Below, piece by piece: positions 43,309 through 52,062 of a stretch of 64,000 nt of DNA. The position numbers and the translations under genes were made by a program. The first letter of the stretch is position 1; every line of letters begins with the position of its first letter. Source of the DNA: Flavobacterium agricola. GTDB taxonomy: Bacteria > Bacteroidota > Bacteroidia > Flavobacteriales > Flavobacteriaceae. The stretch covers positions 868,001 through 932,000 of the forward strand of contig NZ_CP081495.1 in assembly GCF_025919725.1 (NCBI RefSeq). Direction: 5' to 3'. Under the pieces are notes generated by a model, which searched no databases, had not been told where the DNA came from, and was given only the letters and a program-made list of their open reading frames with translations.

Positions 43309-44057
43309 TGCCAAAAAAAATTATAGCAGGAAACTGGAAAATGCACAAAACTGCACCACAAACTGCAAAGTTTTTAGACGAATTAATTAGCAAATTACCA
43401 TTTACCGAAGCACAAGTTGTTGTTGCACCATCATTTGTAAATTTAGCTGAGGCAACTGCTTTAACTAAAAACACAAAAATTACGGTTGCTGCTCAAAACA
43501 TGCATCAAGCAGAAGCTGGTGCTTATACCGGCGAAATTTCGGCACCTATGTTAACTGCTGTTGGAGTAAATACGGTAATTTTAGGTCATTCTGAAAGACG
43601 TCAATATTTTGGTGAAACCGATGGCAATTTAGTTGCTAAGGTTGACAGTGCCATGAATCATGATATGACCGTTATTTTTTGCATTGGTGAACAATTAGCC
43701 GATCGTAACAAAAACAATCACTTTAACGTGGTTGAATACCAATTACGTGACGGACTTTTTCATTTAGATAAAAAATTCTGGAAAAATATTGTTGTTGCTT
43801 ACGAACCGGTTTGGGCTATTGGTACTGGCGAAACAGCTACGCCAGAACAAGCACAAGAAATGCACGCTCATATTCGTGGGGTTATTGCTAAAAGCTATGG
43901 TGCAGATTTGGCTAAAAACGTTTCTATTTTATACGGCGGAAGCGTAAAACCAGAAAATGCGCAGTTAATATTTAGCAAACCTGATGTTGATGGTGGTTTA
44001 ATTGGTGGAGCAGCTTTACAAGTTGACGATTTTATTGCCATTATAAATGCTATATAA
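43308..44057 (+). CDS. tpiA: triose-phosphate isomerase
   Basis: 249-aa TIM barrel with catalytic Lys11 (AGNWKMHK), His94 (ILGHSERR) and Glu166 (AYEPVWAIGTG), and the phosphate-binding YGGSVKP. It interconverts dihydroxyacetone phosphate and glyceraldehyde 3-phosphate. Last gene of the operon, ended by a strong terminator. Confidence 0.96.
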   Translation: MPKKIIAGNWKMHKTAPQTAKFLDELISKLPFTEAQVVVAPSFVNLAEATALTKNTKITVAAQNMHQAEAGAYTGEISAPMLTAVGVNTVILGHSERRQYFGETDGNLVAKVDSAMNHDMTVIFCIGEQLADRNKNNHFNVVEYQLRDGLFHLDKKFWKNIVVAYEPVWAIGTGETATPEQAQEMHAHIRGVIAKSYGADLAKNVSILYGGSVKPENAQLIFSKPDVDGGLIGGAALQVDDFIAIINAI

Positions 44058-44078
44058 CAAATCACTCAAAAAAATAGT

Positions 44079-44111
44079 AAAAAACGCGCGATTGTTTTGC
44101 GCGTTTTTTTA
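44079..44111 (+). terminator. tpiA operon terminator
   Basis: AAAAAACGCGC/GCGCGTTTTTT stem (44079-44089, 44099-44109), 9-nt loop. Confidence 0.85.
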
Positions 44112-44121
44112 ATTAATTTAG
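44092..44121 (+). promoter_or_regulatory. candidate promoter giving a near-leaderless DUF2520 transcript
   Basis: TTG (44092-44094), 19-nt spacer, TAATTTAG (44114-44121; one mismatch to TAnnTTTG). The start codon is at 44126, so transcription would begin at or next to the ATG. The -33 lies in the loop of the tpiA terminator. Confidence 0.35.
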
Positions 44122-44125
44122 CATT

Positions 44126-44881
44126 ATGATTACAGTAAACATAATAGGTTCTGGCAATGTTGCTACGCATCTAATAGCTACCATTTTACAAGAAAATGAA
44201 TTCGTAATTCAAAAAGTTTATGCCCGTCGTGCATATATGTTAGAAGGCTTACTTAGCTTTTCTAAAATAACATCGCGTATTGAGGAACTAGAACCGGCCG
44301 ACATTACCATTATTAGCGTTTCTGACGATGCCATTGCCGAAGTTTCTTCGCAATTACCATATAGCAATCAATTTGTGGTTCACACCTCAGGTAGTTCTGA
44401 TATTTCGGTAATTGATTCTAAAAACAACGCAGGCGTTTTATATCCGTTACAAACATTTTCAAAAACAAAAAAAATAAACTTTAAAGAAGTTCCGTTATGC
44501 ATCGAGTCGGCTAAAATGCCAAACTTAATTTTACTTAAAAAAGTTGCGGCGCTTTTATCTGACAAAGTTTATATAATTAGTTCTGAACAGCGTAGAAGCA
44601 TTCACGTAGCTGCGGTTTATGCATCAAATTTTGTAAATCACATGTATCATTTGGCACATGATATTTGTACAGAAAAAAATATTCCGTTCGAAATTTTAAT
44701 GCCTTTGATACAAGAAACAGCTCAAAAAATTAAAACATTATCACCGAAAGATGCACAAACCGGTCCGGCAAAACGTCAAGATAAAAAAACCATTTTAAGC
44801 CATTTAGAAGTGATAAATCAGCCTTTACAAAAAGAAATATATACCTTACTAACAAATTCTATTATAAAAAGTAATGTCTAA
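44126..44881 (+). CDS. Rossmann-fold DUF2520 protein
   Basis: 251 aa. An N-terminal NAD(P)-binding motif IIGSGNVATHL (residues 5-15) opens a Rossmann domain that recalls pyrroline-5-carboxylate reductase. The C-terminal helical DUF2520 domain follows, with HVAAVYASNFVNHMYHLA. Predicted dehydrogenase of unknown substrate. Its stop overlaps the KdsC-like start by 8 bp, starting a tightly packed five-gene operon. Confidence 0.85.
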   Translation: MITVNIIGSGNVATHLIATILQENEFVIQKVYARRAYMLEGLLSFSKITSRIEELEPADITIISVSDDAIAEVSSQLPYSNQFVVHTSGSSDISVIDSKNNAGVLYPLQTFSKTKKINFKEVPLCIESAKMPNLILLKKVAALLSDKVYIISSEQRRSIHVAAVYASNFVNHMYHLAHDICTEKNIPFEILMPLIQETAQKIKTLSPKDAQTGPAKRQDKKTILSHLEVINQPLQKEIYTLLTNSIIKSNV

Positions 44882-45401
44882 AAGTTATAAAGAAATCATG
44901 AACCAAATTTCTACATTCATTTTTGATGTAGATGGAGTTTTAACAGACGGAAAAGTACATGTTACCACTAACGGAGAAATGCTTCGTATTATGAGCATTA
45001 AAGATGGTTATGCTTTAAAAACCGCTATTGATGCAGGCTATAAAGTTGTAATTATTTCGGGCGGAAGCAATGAAGGAGTAAAAATACGATTGCAAAACTT
45101 AGGCGTTACCGATATTTTTTTAGGTACAGCAAATAAGGTTGCAACTTTTGAAGATTATATTAAAAATCATGAAATTAAGCCTGAAAATTGCTTGTTTATG
45201 GGCGATGACATTCCGGATTTTAAAATTATGAACTTGGTTGGTTTACCAACATGTCCGCAAGATGCTGCCCCCGAAATAAAAGCAATAAGCAAATACATTT
45301 CACATATTGCTGGTGGTAACGGCTGCGCGCGCGATGTAATTGAACAAGTTATGAAAGTGCAAGGCAAATGGATGAAACAATTTGATGCCCAATACGATTA
45401 A
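44874..45401 (+). CDS. kdsC: KdsC-like HAD phosphatase
   Basis: 175 aa. HAD motif I FIFDVDGVLTDG (Asp18, Asp20), motif II VVIISGGSN and motif III GDDIPDFKIM; no cap domain, as in tetrameric C0 KdsC phosphatases. It removes phosphate from 3-deoxy-D-manno-octulosonate 8-phosphate, giving Kdo for lipid A core. The matching CMP-Kdo synthetase gene kdsB is also in this window at 57961-58698. Other C0 sugar phosphatases are the alternative. Confidence 0.85.
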   Translation: MSKSYKEIMNQISTFIFDVDGVLTDGKVHVTTNGEMLRIMSIKDGYALKTAIDAGYKVVIISGGSNEGVKIRLQNLGVTDIFLGTANKVATFEDYIKNHEIKPENCLFMGDDIPDFKIMNLVGLPTCPQDAAPEIKAISKYISHIAGGNGCARDVIEQVMKVQGKWMKQFDAQYD

Positions 45402-45409
45402 ACCACGTT

Positions 45410-46333
45410 ATGAAATATTTAAATTTAATTCGATATAAAAACTTAGCTATAGTTGCCTTAATGCAAGCTGTATTTCACTTTGTTTTTATTAAAAACCAAA
45501 CCGATTATGTTGCGCTAAGCAATTTGCAATTTGTGGTACTAATATTAGCTACCTTATGCATTGCTGCCGGTGGTTATATAATTAATGATATTGAAGATCA
45601 GCAAACCGATGCAATTAACAAGCCTTATAAAAAATATGTTGGCACTTCAATTTCAGAAAATATCGCTTTTTATTTATATGTTTCGTTTACCATTGTAGGT
45701 GTTGCATTAGGGTATTATTTAGCAAATTTAATTGGCAAAAATTCATTTGTTGGTTTTTTTATTATTACCAGCATGCTGTTGTATTTGTATGCAACTTGGC
45801 TTAAAGGCATTCCGGTTATAGGCAATTTGCTAGTTGCTTTTTTATTAGCTTTAAGCGTGCTAATTATCGGCTTTTTTGATATTTTACCTGCTACCTATTC
45901 TGGGAATTACCAACAACAACGGTATTTGTTTTCGGTTATAATAGATTTTGCTGTTTTTGCATTTATTATCAATTTTATTCGAGAAGTATTAAAAGATATT
46001 GAAGATGTAAATGGCGATTATAATGCAGGTATAAAAACATTACCGGTTATTTTAGGCATTTCGCGTACAGCAAAAATTCTTGCTTTTGTTACCGGATTAG
46101 CCATTTTAATTTTACTTTATTATGTGTTGCTAAACTTTTCGGCGGTTCCGTTAGTTTTGGCTTATGCCCTACTATTTTTGCTAGCACCCTTTATTTATTT
46201 TTTCATCAAACTCAATCAAGCAAAAAAAACAAGTGATTTTAGTACATTAAGCCGTGTTTTAAAACTTATTATGCTGTTTGGTATTTTAGCATTGGTTGTT
46301 ATTCAATTAAATTTTCATTTTAATGCCCAATAA
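45410..46333 (+). CDS. UbiA-family prenyltransferase
   Basis: 307 aa, about eight membrane segments. The two Asp-rich prenyl-diphosphate motifs are INDIEDQQTDAINKPYK (about residues 59-75) and EDVNGDYNAGIKTLP (about 202-216). Flavobacterial members are often labelled geranylgeranylglycerol-phosphate transferase, but the acceptor is not provable here. It overlaps the maf start by 11 bp. Confidence 0.85.
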   Translation: MKYLNLIRYKNLAIVALMQAVFHFVFIKNQTDYVALSNLQFVVLILATLCIAAGGYIINDIEDQQTDAINKPYKKYVGTSISENIAFYLYVSFTIVGVALGYYLANLIGKNSFVGFFIITSMLLYLYATWLKGIPVIGNLLVAFLLALSVLIIGFFDILPATYSGNYQQQRYLFSVIIDFAVFAFIINFIREVLKDIEDVNGDYNAGIKTLPVILGISRTAKILAFVTGLAILILLYYVLLNFSAVPLVLAYALLFLLAPFIYFFIKLNQAKKTSDFSTLSRVLKLIMLFGILALVVIQLNFHFNAQ

Positions 46334-46892
46334 AAATTTTATTCTAGCTTCTGGATCTCCCAGAAGGCAACAATTTTTCAAAGATTTTGGAATTCCTTTT
46401 ACCATTTGTGTTAAAGAAGTAAACGAGGTTTATCCTCCCCATTTACAAGCCCACGAAATAACTACGTACTTAGCCGAATTAAAAGCTAGCGTTTTTACCG
46501 ATTTAAACGAAAATGATGTAGTTATAACCAGCGATACGTTAGTTTGGCATCAAAACAAAGCTTTAGGAAAACCTAAAGATACTACAGAAGCTTTTGCCAT
46601 GTTACAAGCTTTAGCCAACAATACGCATCAAGTAATTACATCGGTTTGTTTTAAAACCTTAGCAAAAACTGAAACCATTTACGAGGTAACCGAAGTAACT
46701 TTTGGGGCTTTAACTCCAGAAATGATCAATTACTACATTAAAAATTACAATCCGCTAGATAAAGCTGGTGCTTATGGCATTCAGGAATGGATTGGTGAGG
46801 TAGGAATTGTAAAAATTAATGGTTCGTATACCAATGTTGTTGGATTACCCGTTTCAAGAGTATATCAATTTATTCACGAAAATTATTTATAA
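46323..46892 (+). CDS. maf: Maf family nucleoside triphosphate pyrophosphatase
   Basis: 189 aa. LASGSPRRQQFF at the N-terminus, the TSDTLV metal motif (about residue 68) and DKAGAYGIQEW near residue 140 identify Maf. Such proteins hydrolyse dTTP, UTP or modified nucleotides and can affect cell division. The start lies inside the UbiA gene; its stop overlaps the next start by one base (TAATG). Confidence 0.92.
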   Translation: MPNKNFILASGSPRRQQFFKDFGIPFTICVKEVNEVYPPHLQAHEITTYLAELKASVFTDLNENDVVITSDTLVWHQNKALGKPKDTTEAFAMLQALANNTHQVITSVCFKTLAKTETIYEVTEVTFGALTPEMINYYIKNYNPLDKAGAYGIQEWIGEVGIVKINGSYTNVVGLPVSRVYQFIHENYL

Positions 46893-47440
46893 TGGATTTT
46901 TTACCGTTCGATATAAAACCGTTTTTACCGCAAATTATTTCAACCACAGTAACAATTTTAATATTTGCTTGCATTCGTTTTGTGGTTATAAACTTTATAA
47001 AGCGCATTACACAATTAAAAGATAATTTAAACAACCGTTCGGCGCTTATTATAAAGTACATCAACTTTTTTTTAGGCTTTATATTAGCTTTAATTTTAAC
47101 CGGAATATGGGGTTTAGATACCGATCAGATTTCTAGTTTTGCTATTTCAACAGCCGCATTTATTGGTATTGCATTATTTGCACAATGGTCGGTTTTAAGT
47201 AATATTACTGGCGGAATTGTTTTATTTTTTTCATATCCGTTTAAAATTGGTGATGTAATTAAGGTTCAAGACAAAGATTTTCCGGTTTTAGCGCGTATTG
47301 AAGATATTACTGCTTTTTATATTATTTTAACAACCAATGAGGGGCAAACCCTTACCTACCCGAATAACATGATGTTGCAAAAAGGAATTGAAATTATTAA
47401 AGATATTGAAACGATAGATTCTATTCCGCCGAGAAAATAA
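46892..47440 (+). CDS. MscS-type mechanosensitive channel
   Basis: 182 aa, a short MscS. Two or three membrane segments are followed by the pore-helix region SSFAISTAAFIGIALFAQWSVLSNITGGIVLFF and the FSYPFKIGDVIKV beta-domain (runs ALFAQWSVLSN and PFKIGDVI). The C-terminal cytoplasmic cage is shorter than in E. coli MscS. It would open under hypo-osmotic stress. Last gene of the DUF2520 operon. Confidence 0.9.
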   Translation: MDFLPFDIKPFLPQIISTTVTILIFACIRFVVINFIKRITQLKDNLNNRSALIIKYINFFLGFILALILTGIWGLDTDQISSFAISTAAFIGIALFAQWSVLSNITGGIVLFFSYPFKIGDVIKVQDKDFPVLARIEDITAFYIILTTNEGQTLTYPNNMMLQKGIEIIKDIETIDSIPPRK

Positions 47441-47491
47441 CCTTTGGCACAGACTTTGTTGCTTGTTTAGAAAGCCACAAAATGTTAAATT

Positions 47492-48007
47492 ATGAAAATC
47501 AAAATGTTTATTTTATTCGTTTTTTTTAGTGCAATATGTGCTACCGAATCTCAGGCGCAAGTAAATATAAATATCAACGTAAATTCGTTACCAGAATGGG
47601 CGCCCAAACGCTACATACCTGAAACAAGATATTATTTTATTCCTGAAATTGGCGTTTATTACGATATTCCAACAAGAATGTACATTTATCCGCATAAAAA
47701 AGGATGGGTTAGAAATCGCCATTTACCCAAGCATTACGCGAAGTACAATTTGAACGCGTGTTATAAGGTTTCACTTTATGATATTGGTCCAAACCCATAT
47801 GTGTATTATGATACACACGTAAAAAAATATCCGAAAAACTACCGAAAAGGGAATTACCAACCGGTACGAAACCAACACCACGGGCCAAAAAAAAATGGTT
47901 ATAACAATGGTAAAGGAAATAAATACGGACATGATAAAGGCCCTAATAAACATTACAAGCATCCGAATCGAAACCATGTAGATCGCAATTCACATTTTAA
48001 TAGATAA
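47492..48007 (+). CDS. hypothetical secreted basic protein, Tyr/His/Asn-rich
   Basis: 171 aa. Signal peptide at residues 1-22 (SQAQ), then NININVNSLPEWAP, an aromatic-rich central region (YYFIPEIGVYYDIPTRMYIY) and a low-complexity tail (about 120-171) rich in Asn, His, Lys and Gly. I do not recognise a functional family, though similar short aromatic/basic secreted proteins occur in Flavobacteria. The tail could be disordered or bind metal or nucleic acid; unproven. Own terminator. Confidence 0.65.
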   Translation: MKIKMFILFVFFSAICATESQAQVNININVNSLPEWAPKRYIPETRYYFIPEIGVYYDIPTRMYIYPHKKGWVRNRHLPKHYAKYNLNACYKVSLYDIGPNPYVYYDTHVKKYPKNYRKGNYQPVRNQHHGPKKNGYNNGKGNKYGHDKGPNKHYKHPNRNHVDRNSHFNR

Positions 48008-48011
48008 ACTT

Positions 48012-48046
48012 ATACAGATTTACTTTTTGTAAATCTGTATTTTTTA
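48012..48046 (+). terminator. terminator
   Basis: 12-bp stem (48012-48023 with 48029-48040), loop TTTTT, followed by a T run; after the secreted basic protein. Confidence 0.85.
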
Positions 48047-48071
48047 TTATCTTAATTTCAAAATTTACCGC

Positions 48072-48173
48072 ATGAAAAAACATTTAGTTTGGAGAAAAGC
48101 TTATTCTTTTGTACTGTTTATTAATGCATTATATATTATATGCTTTTATATTTTAATGCAAATATTTAACTAA
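48072..48173 (+). CDS. 33-aa putative membrane peptide preceding the symporter
   Basis: ATG at 48072, a short basic start MKKHLVWRKAYS, then one strongly hydrophobic segment (FVLFINALYIICFYILMQIF) and a stop two bases before the symporter ATG. A tiny positive-inside single-span peptide directly in front of a transporter is typical of small transporter-associated subunits or of leader peptides. No homology can be checked here, and its coding status is unproven. Confidence 0.4.
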   Translation: MKKHLVWRKAYSFVLFINALYIICFYILMQIFN

Positions 48174-48175
48174 CC

Positions 48176-49859
48176 ATGATGCAACCTTTAGATTGGGTTA
48201 TTTTATGCACCATTATTGCAACAATTGTACTTTACGGCTGGTATAGAAGTCTAAACAACAATAGCTTAAAGAATTATGTTTTAGATAACACAAATACCAA
48301 ATGGGCCACCGTGGGTTTATCTGTCATGGCTACCCAAGCCAGTGCTATTACATTTTTATCAACTCCTGGTCAAGCGTTTCATGACGGTTTAGGTTTTATA
48401 CAATTTTACTTCGGAATGCCTTTGGCAATTATTGTAGTTTGTGCTGTTTTTGTGCCATTATATTACAAAAACAATGTTGTTACCGCATACCAGTATTTAG
48501 AAAAAAGGTTTGATGCTAAAACAAGTAGTTTAGCTGCCTTTTTATTTTTAATTCAACGTGGTTTAGGTACCGGGCTTACCATATATGCTCCTGCCATTGT
48601 TTTAGCAACTTTATTAGGTTGGCAAGTAACATATTTGAATATTTTAATTGGATTATTAATTACTTCATACACCTTAACCGGAGGTTCTAAAGCTTTAAAC
48701 AAAACCCAACCTGTACAAATGTTTTTTATTATTTCAGGAATGGCATTGGTTGTTTTGTATATCATTTTTACGTTACCTAATGACTTAACTTTTTCAAACA
48801 TTTTAAGTATTGCCAGCGCTAATAATAAATTACAAATTATTGATACCAGCTTTAATTTAGAAACTCGATATACCATTTGGAGTGGTTTAACTGGTGGGTT
48901 TTTCTTATCGCTAGCTTATTTCGGAACCGATCAATCTCAGGTTGGGCGCTATATGTCAGGAAAATCTATTAAGGAGATTACCAAAGGTTTACTTATGAAC
49001 GGCGTTTTAAAAGTACCTATGCAGTTTTTATATTATTTATTGGCATTATGGTATTTATATTTTATCAGTTTAATCAATCGCCTATTCATTTTAACCCAAA
49101 CAACACGCAAATGGTATTACAGTCAGAACATAAAGCTGACTATATGGCTTTGCAAGAAGAATTAGAAATTGTACAACAAGAAAAAAAGAAATAAACTTAT
49201 TTTACTTACAACAACTTAAAGAAGATTACAATAACGCAACTTTAGAAAAATATTTGGTTGCTTTAAATACCAAAGAACTTAAATTACGAGAACAAGCAAA
49301 AAAACTTATTCAACAAACCGATGCAACCATTAGCACAAACGATAAAGATTACGTTTTTTTAAATTTTGTTTTAAACTATTTACCCAAAGGTTTAATCGGG
49401 CTTATTTTGGCCGTAATTATATCGGCAGCAATGGCTTCTGCTGCATCTGCGTTATTAGCTTTAGGAACCACAACCACGTTTGATATCTATTTAAAAAATA
49501 CCATTAAACAATATTCTGAAAAACAAACGTTATTAATAAATAGAATTTTTGTTTTGCTTTGGGGAGCAATTGCAATTGGTTTTGCCTGTATCAGTTCTAT
49601 GTTCGAAAATCTGATTCAATTAGTAAATATTATCGGATCTATTTTTTACGGAACTATTCTAGGTATATTTTTGGTAGCCATTGTTTTAAAAAAAGTACAA
49701 AGCAATGCAATTTTTTACGGTGCTATTTTTTCACAATTAATAATTTTATATATTTACTACATAAATGTTGTTGGCTTTTTATGGCTTAACTTTATTGGGG
49801 CATTGTTAACCATAAGTATAAGTAGCTTTTTACAACTTTTAAAAAGGGACTCACCATAA
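48176..49859 (+). pseudogene. sodium:solute symporter (SSS family), two apparent -1 frameshifts
   Basis: The sequence encodes one SSS-family transporter spread over three frames. Part one (48176 to about 49030) carries VGLSVMATQASAITFLSTPGQAF and the following helices. A -1 shift at 49024-49030 leads into LFIGIMVFIFYQFNQSPIHF (about 49033-49187). A second -1 shift in the A run 49181-49187 leads into EINLFYLQQLKEDYNN and the rest to 49859, with LILAVIISAAMASAASALLALGTTTTFDIY (runs SAAMASAASALLAL). Joined, the product is about 560 aa, a normal length. Broken as read, unless sequencing errors or recoding rescue it; see findings. Confidence 0.8.
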
Positions 49860-49871
49860 CCAAATTATACT

Positions 49872-50363
49872 ATGAAGGGAAAACTAAATTATGAAGATGC
49901 ACAAAAGTACATCTTTGAAAAAGGTGTAAAAACCAGACAAGAATATCTGGATTTACGTGCAAACGACGAAGAAGCAGAAGCTTTATTACCGTCAAACCCA
50001 AATCAATTTAAAAGTTTTAAACCATCTTGGAAAGGATGGACACGCTTTTTAAGAAATCCAAGCTTGGTTCCTAAAGGTGCAAAACGCATTACCGGACATT
50101 ATTACTTGTATCAAGGCGAAGTTTACAACAACAAAAATGGCTTTAAATTGGTTAAAAAACGTAAACATCCAGACGGATATTACATGGTTGAAGTTCGTGT
50201 AGATACCAAAACCAGAAAAACAGTTTATTTAGATCGTTGGAAACCGTATTTAACACAAGACGAACTTGATAAAATCAGAAAAAATAAAGTTTATACTAAA
50301 AAACCAGGCAGACCGCGTAAAGTTGTAGAAAATACACAAGCTAACGTAACTGCAACATTATAA
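49872..50363 (+). CDS. hypothetical basic protein with an AT-hook-like motif
   Basis: 163 aa, not recognised as a named family. The N-terminus is helical and acidic-basic (NYEDAQKYIFEKGVKTRQEYLDL), the middle is a beta-like region HYYLYQGEVYNNKNGF, and the C-terminus has VYTKKPGRPRKVVEN, with the PGRPRK core of an AT-hook, a minor-groove binding motif for AT-rich DNA. Close behind the symporter (12 bp) and ended by its own terminator. DNA binding is inference from one short motif. Confidence 0.65.
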   Translation: MKGKLNYEDAQKYIFEKGVKTRQEYLDLRANDEEAEALLPSNPNQFKSFKPSWKGWTRFLRNPSLVPKGAKRITGHYYLYQGEVYNNKNGFKLVKKRKHPDGYYMVEVRVDTKTRKTVYLDRWKPYLTQDELDKIRKNKVYTKKPGRPRKVVENTQANVTATL

Positions 50364-50366
50364 AAT

Positions 50367-50397
50367 AAAAAAAACCTCGCTAAGCGAGGTTTTTTTT
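50367..50397. terminator. bidirectional terminator
   Basis: CCTCGC/GCGAGG stem (50375-50380, 50384-50389), loop TAA, eight A before and eight T after; shared with the convergent fsa-like gene. Confidence 0.88.
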
Positions 50398-51052
50398 ATT
50401 CATTTCCTTTAGCATGATCGGCTAAAAATTGTGCCAAACCAGAATCTGTTAATGGGTGTTTTAATAATCCGGTAATAGATGATAACGGACCTGTCATAAC
50501 ATCTGCACCAATTTTAGCACAGTTAACAATATGCATGGTATGACGGATTGAAGCTGCTAAAATTTCAGTTTCAAAAGCATAATTATCATAAATCAACCTA
50601 ATTTCTTCGATTAAGTTTAAGCCGTCCATAGAAATATCATCTAAACGTCCTAAAAATGGTGAAACATAAGTTGCTCCTGCTTTAGCAGCTAATAAAGCTT
50701 GTCCGGCAGAAAAAACTAAAGTTACGTTGGTTTTAATGCCTTTGTCTGAAAAATATTTACAAGCTTTAATTCCGTCTTTTGTCATCGGAATTTTTACTAC
50801 AATCTGATCATGTAAATCGGCAAGCTCCTCACCTTCTTTAATCATACCTTCAAAATCAGTAGCAATTACTTCGGCACTTACGTCACCATCAACAATATTA
50901 CAAATATCTAAATAGTGCTTTAAAATGTTGTTTTTACCTGTAATTCCTTCTTTAGCCATTAAAGATGGATTAGTTGTAACACCATCTAAAACACCTAAAG
51001 CTTGTGCTTCTTCAATTTGAGCTAAGTTTGCTGTATCAATAAAAAATTTCAT
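50396..51052 (-). CDS. fsa: transaldolase/fructose-6-phosphate aldolase family protein
   Basis: 218 aa, short-type transaldolase. MKFFIDTANLAQIEEA start, GVTTNPSL (about residues 24-31), Schiff-base Lys87 in QIVVKIPMT and SPFLGRLDDI. It belongs to the FSA/TalC group, which either splits fructose 6-phosphate or acts as a transaldolase; the residue choice that tells them apart is not assessed here, so both names are open. Follows an SDR gene by 26 bp on the same strand. Confidence 0.9.
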   Translation of the reverse strand: MKFFIDTANLAQIEEAQALGVLDGVTTNPSLMAKEGITGKNNILKHYLDICNIVDGDVSAEVIATDFEGMIKEGEELADLHDQIVVKIPMTKDGIKACKYFSDKGIKTNVTLVFSAGQALLAAKAGATYVSPFLGRLDDISMDGLNLIEEIRLIYDNYAFETEILAASIRHTMHIVNCAKIGADVMTGPLSSITGLLKHPLTDSGLAQFLADHAKGNE

Positions 51053-51078
51053 AGTATTTATGTTGTGTTTATTTGTTA

Positions 51079-51882
51079 TTAAAGTTTATAATGATTCATT
51101 AACATTTTTTCGTACATTTTATCTGGTAAAATGCGTTTTAATACAATAGAAAATTTTTGCATAAAAGCACCTATTTTGTAATGTACATTAGGGTTGCCGT
51201 TTTTTATAATTTTTGCTATGCCTTGAGCCATTTCTATCGGATCGCTTCCACCAGAAACATGCTCGTTAATTGTAGCTAGCTGTTGGCCGTAAACTTTTTT
51301 GTAAGGCGAATTTAAAAGTACGGGGGCATGAAAACGTCTGGATGCAATATCAGTAGCAAAATCGCCAGGAGCAACATTGGTAACCTCAATTCCAAATTGT
51401 TTTACTTCCATACGCAACGATTCGGTAATTAATTCTAAAGCACCTTTGCTAGATGAATAAACGCTGCGGAAAGGCAAGCCCATATATCCTGCAATAGAAG
51501 TTATGTTTATTATTAATCCTGATTTTTGTTTACGCATTTGTGGTAAAACCGCACGCATGGTTTCAATAGGGCCAAATAAATTGGTTTCAAAGTTGTTTTT
51601 AATTTCCTCCATCGGAATTTCTTCTAACGGACCAGTAATTCCAACGCCAGCATTGTTAATTAAAACATCTAATCTTCCTTCTTTTTCTATTACTTGGTTG
51701 ATGCATTGCTTAATAGAAACTACATCACGAACATCTAAAGCAACTAAAGGAATCAAGCTATTGGTAATTTTTTCCGGAGTACGGCTCGTACCATAAACAA
51801 TATAACCTTGTTTTTGTAAATATTCTCCAATTGATTTTCCAATACCCGATGAACCTCCGGTAATTAAAATAACTTTTTGCAT
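51079..51882 (-). CDS. short-chain dehydrogenase/reductase
   Basis: 267 aa classical SDR: GGSSGIGKSIGEYL nucleotide motif (residues 9-22), NNAGVG, catalytic Ser near ITSIAGY, Tyr142 and Lys146 in YSSSK. The Ser138-Tyr-Lys arrangement is intact. The end is basic and partly hydrophobic. Substrate unknown. Upstream of the fsa-like gene in the same direction, so possibly co-transcribed. Confidence 0.9.
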   Translation of the reverse strand: MQKVILITGGSSGIGKSIGEYLQKQGYIVYGTSRTPEKITNSLIPLVALDVRDVVSIKQCINQVIEKEGRLDVLINNAGVGITGPLEEIPMEEIKNNFETNLFGPIETMRAVLPQMRKQKSGLIINITSIAGYMGLPFRSVYSSSKGALELITESLRMEVKQFGIEVTNVAPGDFATDIASRRFHAPVLLNSPYKKVYGQQLATINEHVSGGSDPIEMAQGIAKIIKNGNPNVHYKIGAFMQKFSIVLKRILPDKMYEKMLMNHYKL

Positions 51883-52012
51883 CCTTTAAAATTGTATATA
51901 CTGCGAAAATAGTAAATAATAGTTAATCTTACTGCCTTTACCAACAGATTGTAAACAGATAAACATCGATTTTAAGCTTTTTGCCAAAAATTCAGAAATA
52001 AGCAAAATTAAG

Positions 52013-52043
52013 TTTGGTATATTTTGTAAAAACTATAATTTAG
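52013..52043 (+). promoter_or_regulatory. candidate promoter of the GT9 gene
   Basis: TTTG (52013-52016), 19-nt spacer, TAATTTAG (52036-52043), the same one-mismatch -7 variant as before the surface-protein operon and DUF2520. The start codon is 20 nt further on. Confidence 0.4.
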
Positions 52044-52062
52044 CAAAATAAACACAATCAGC

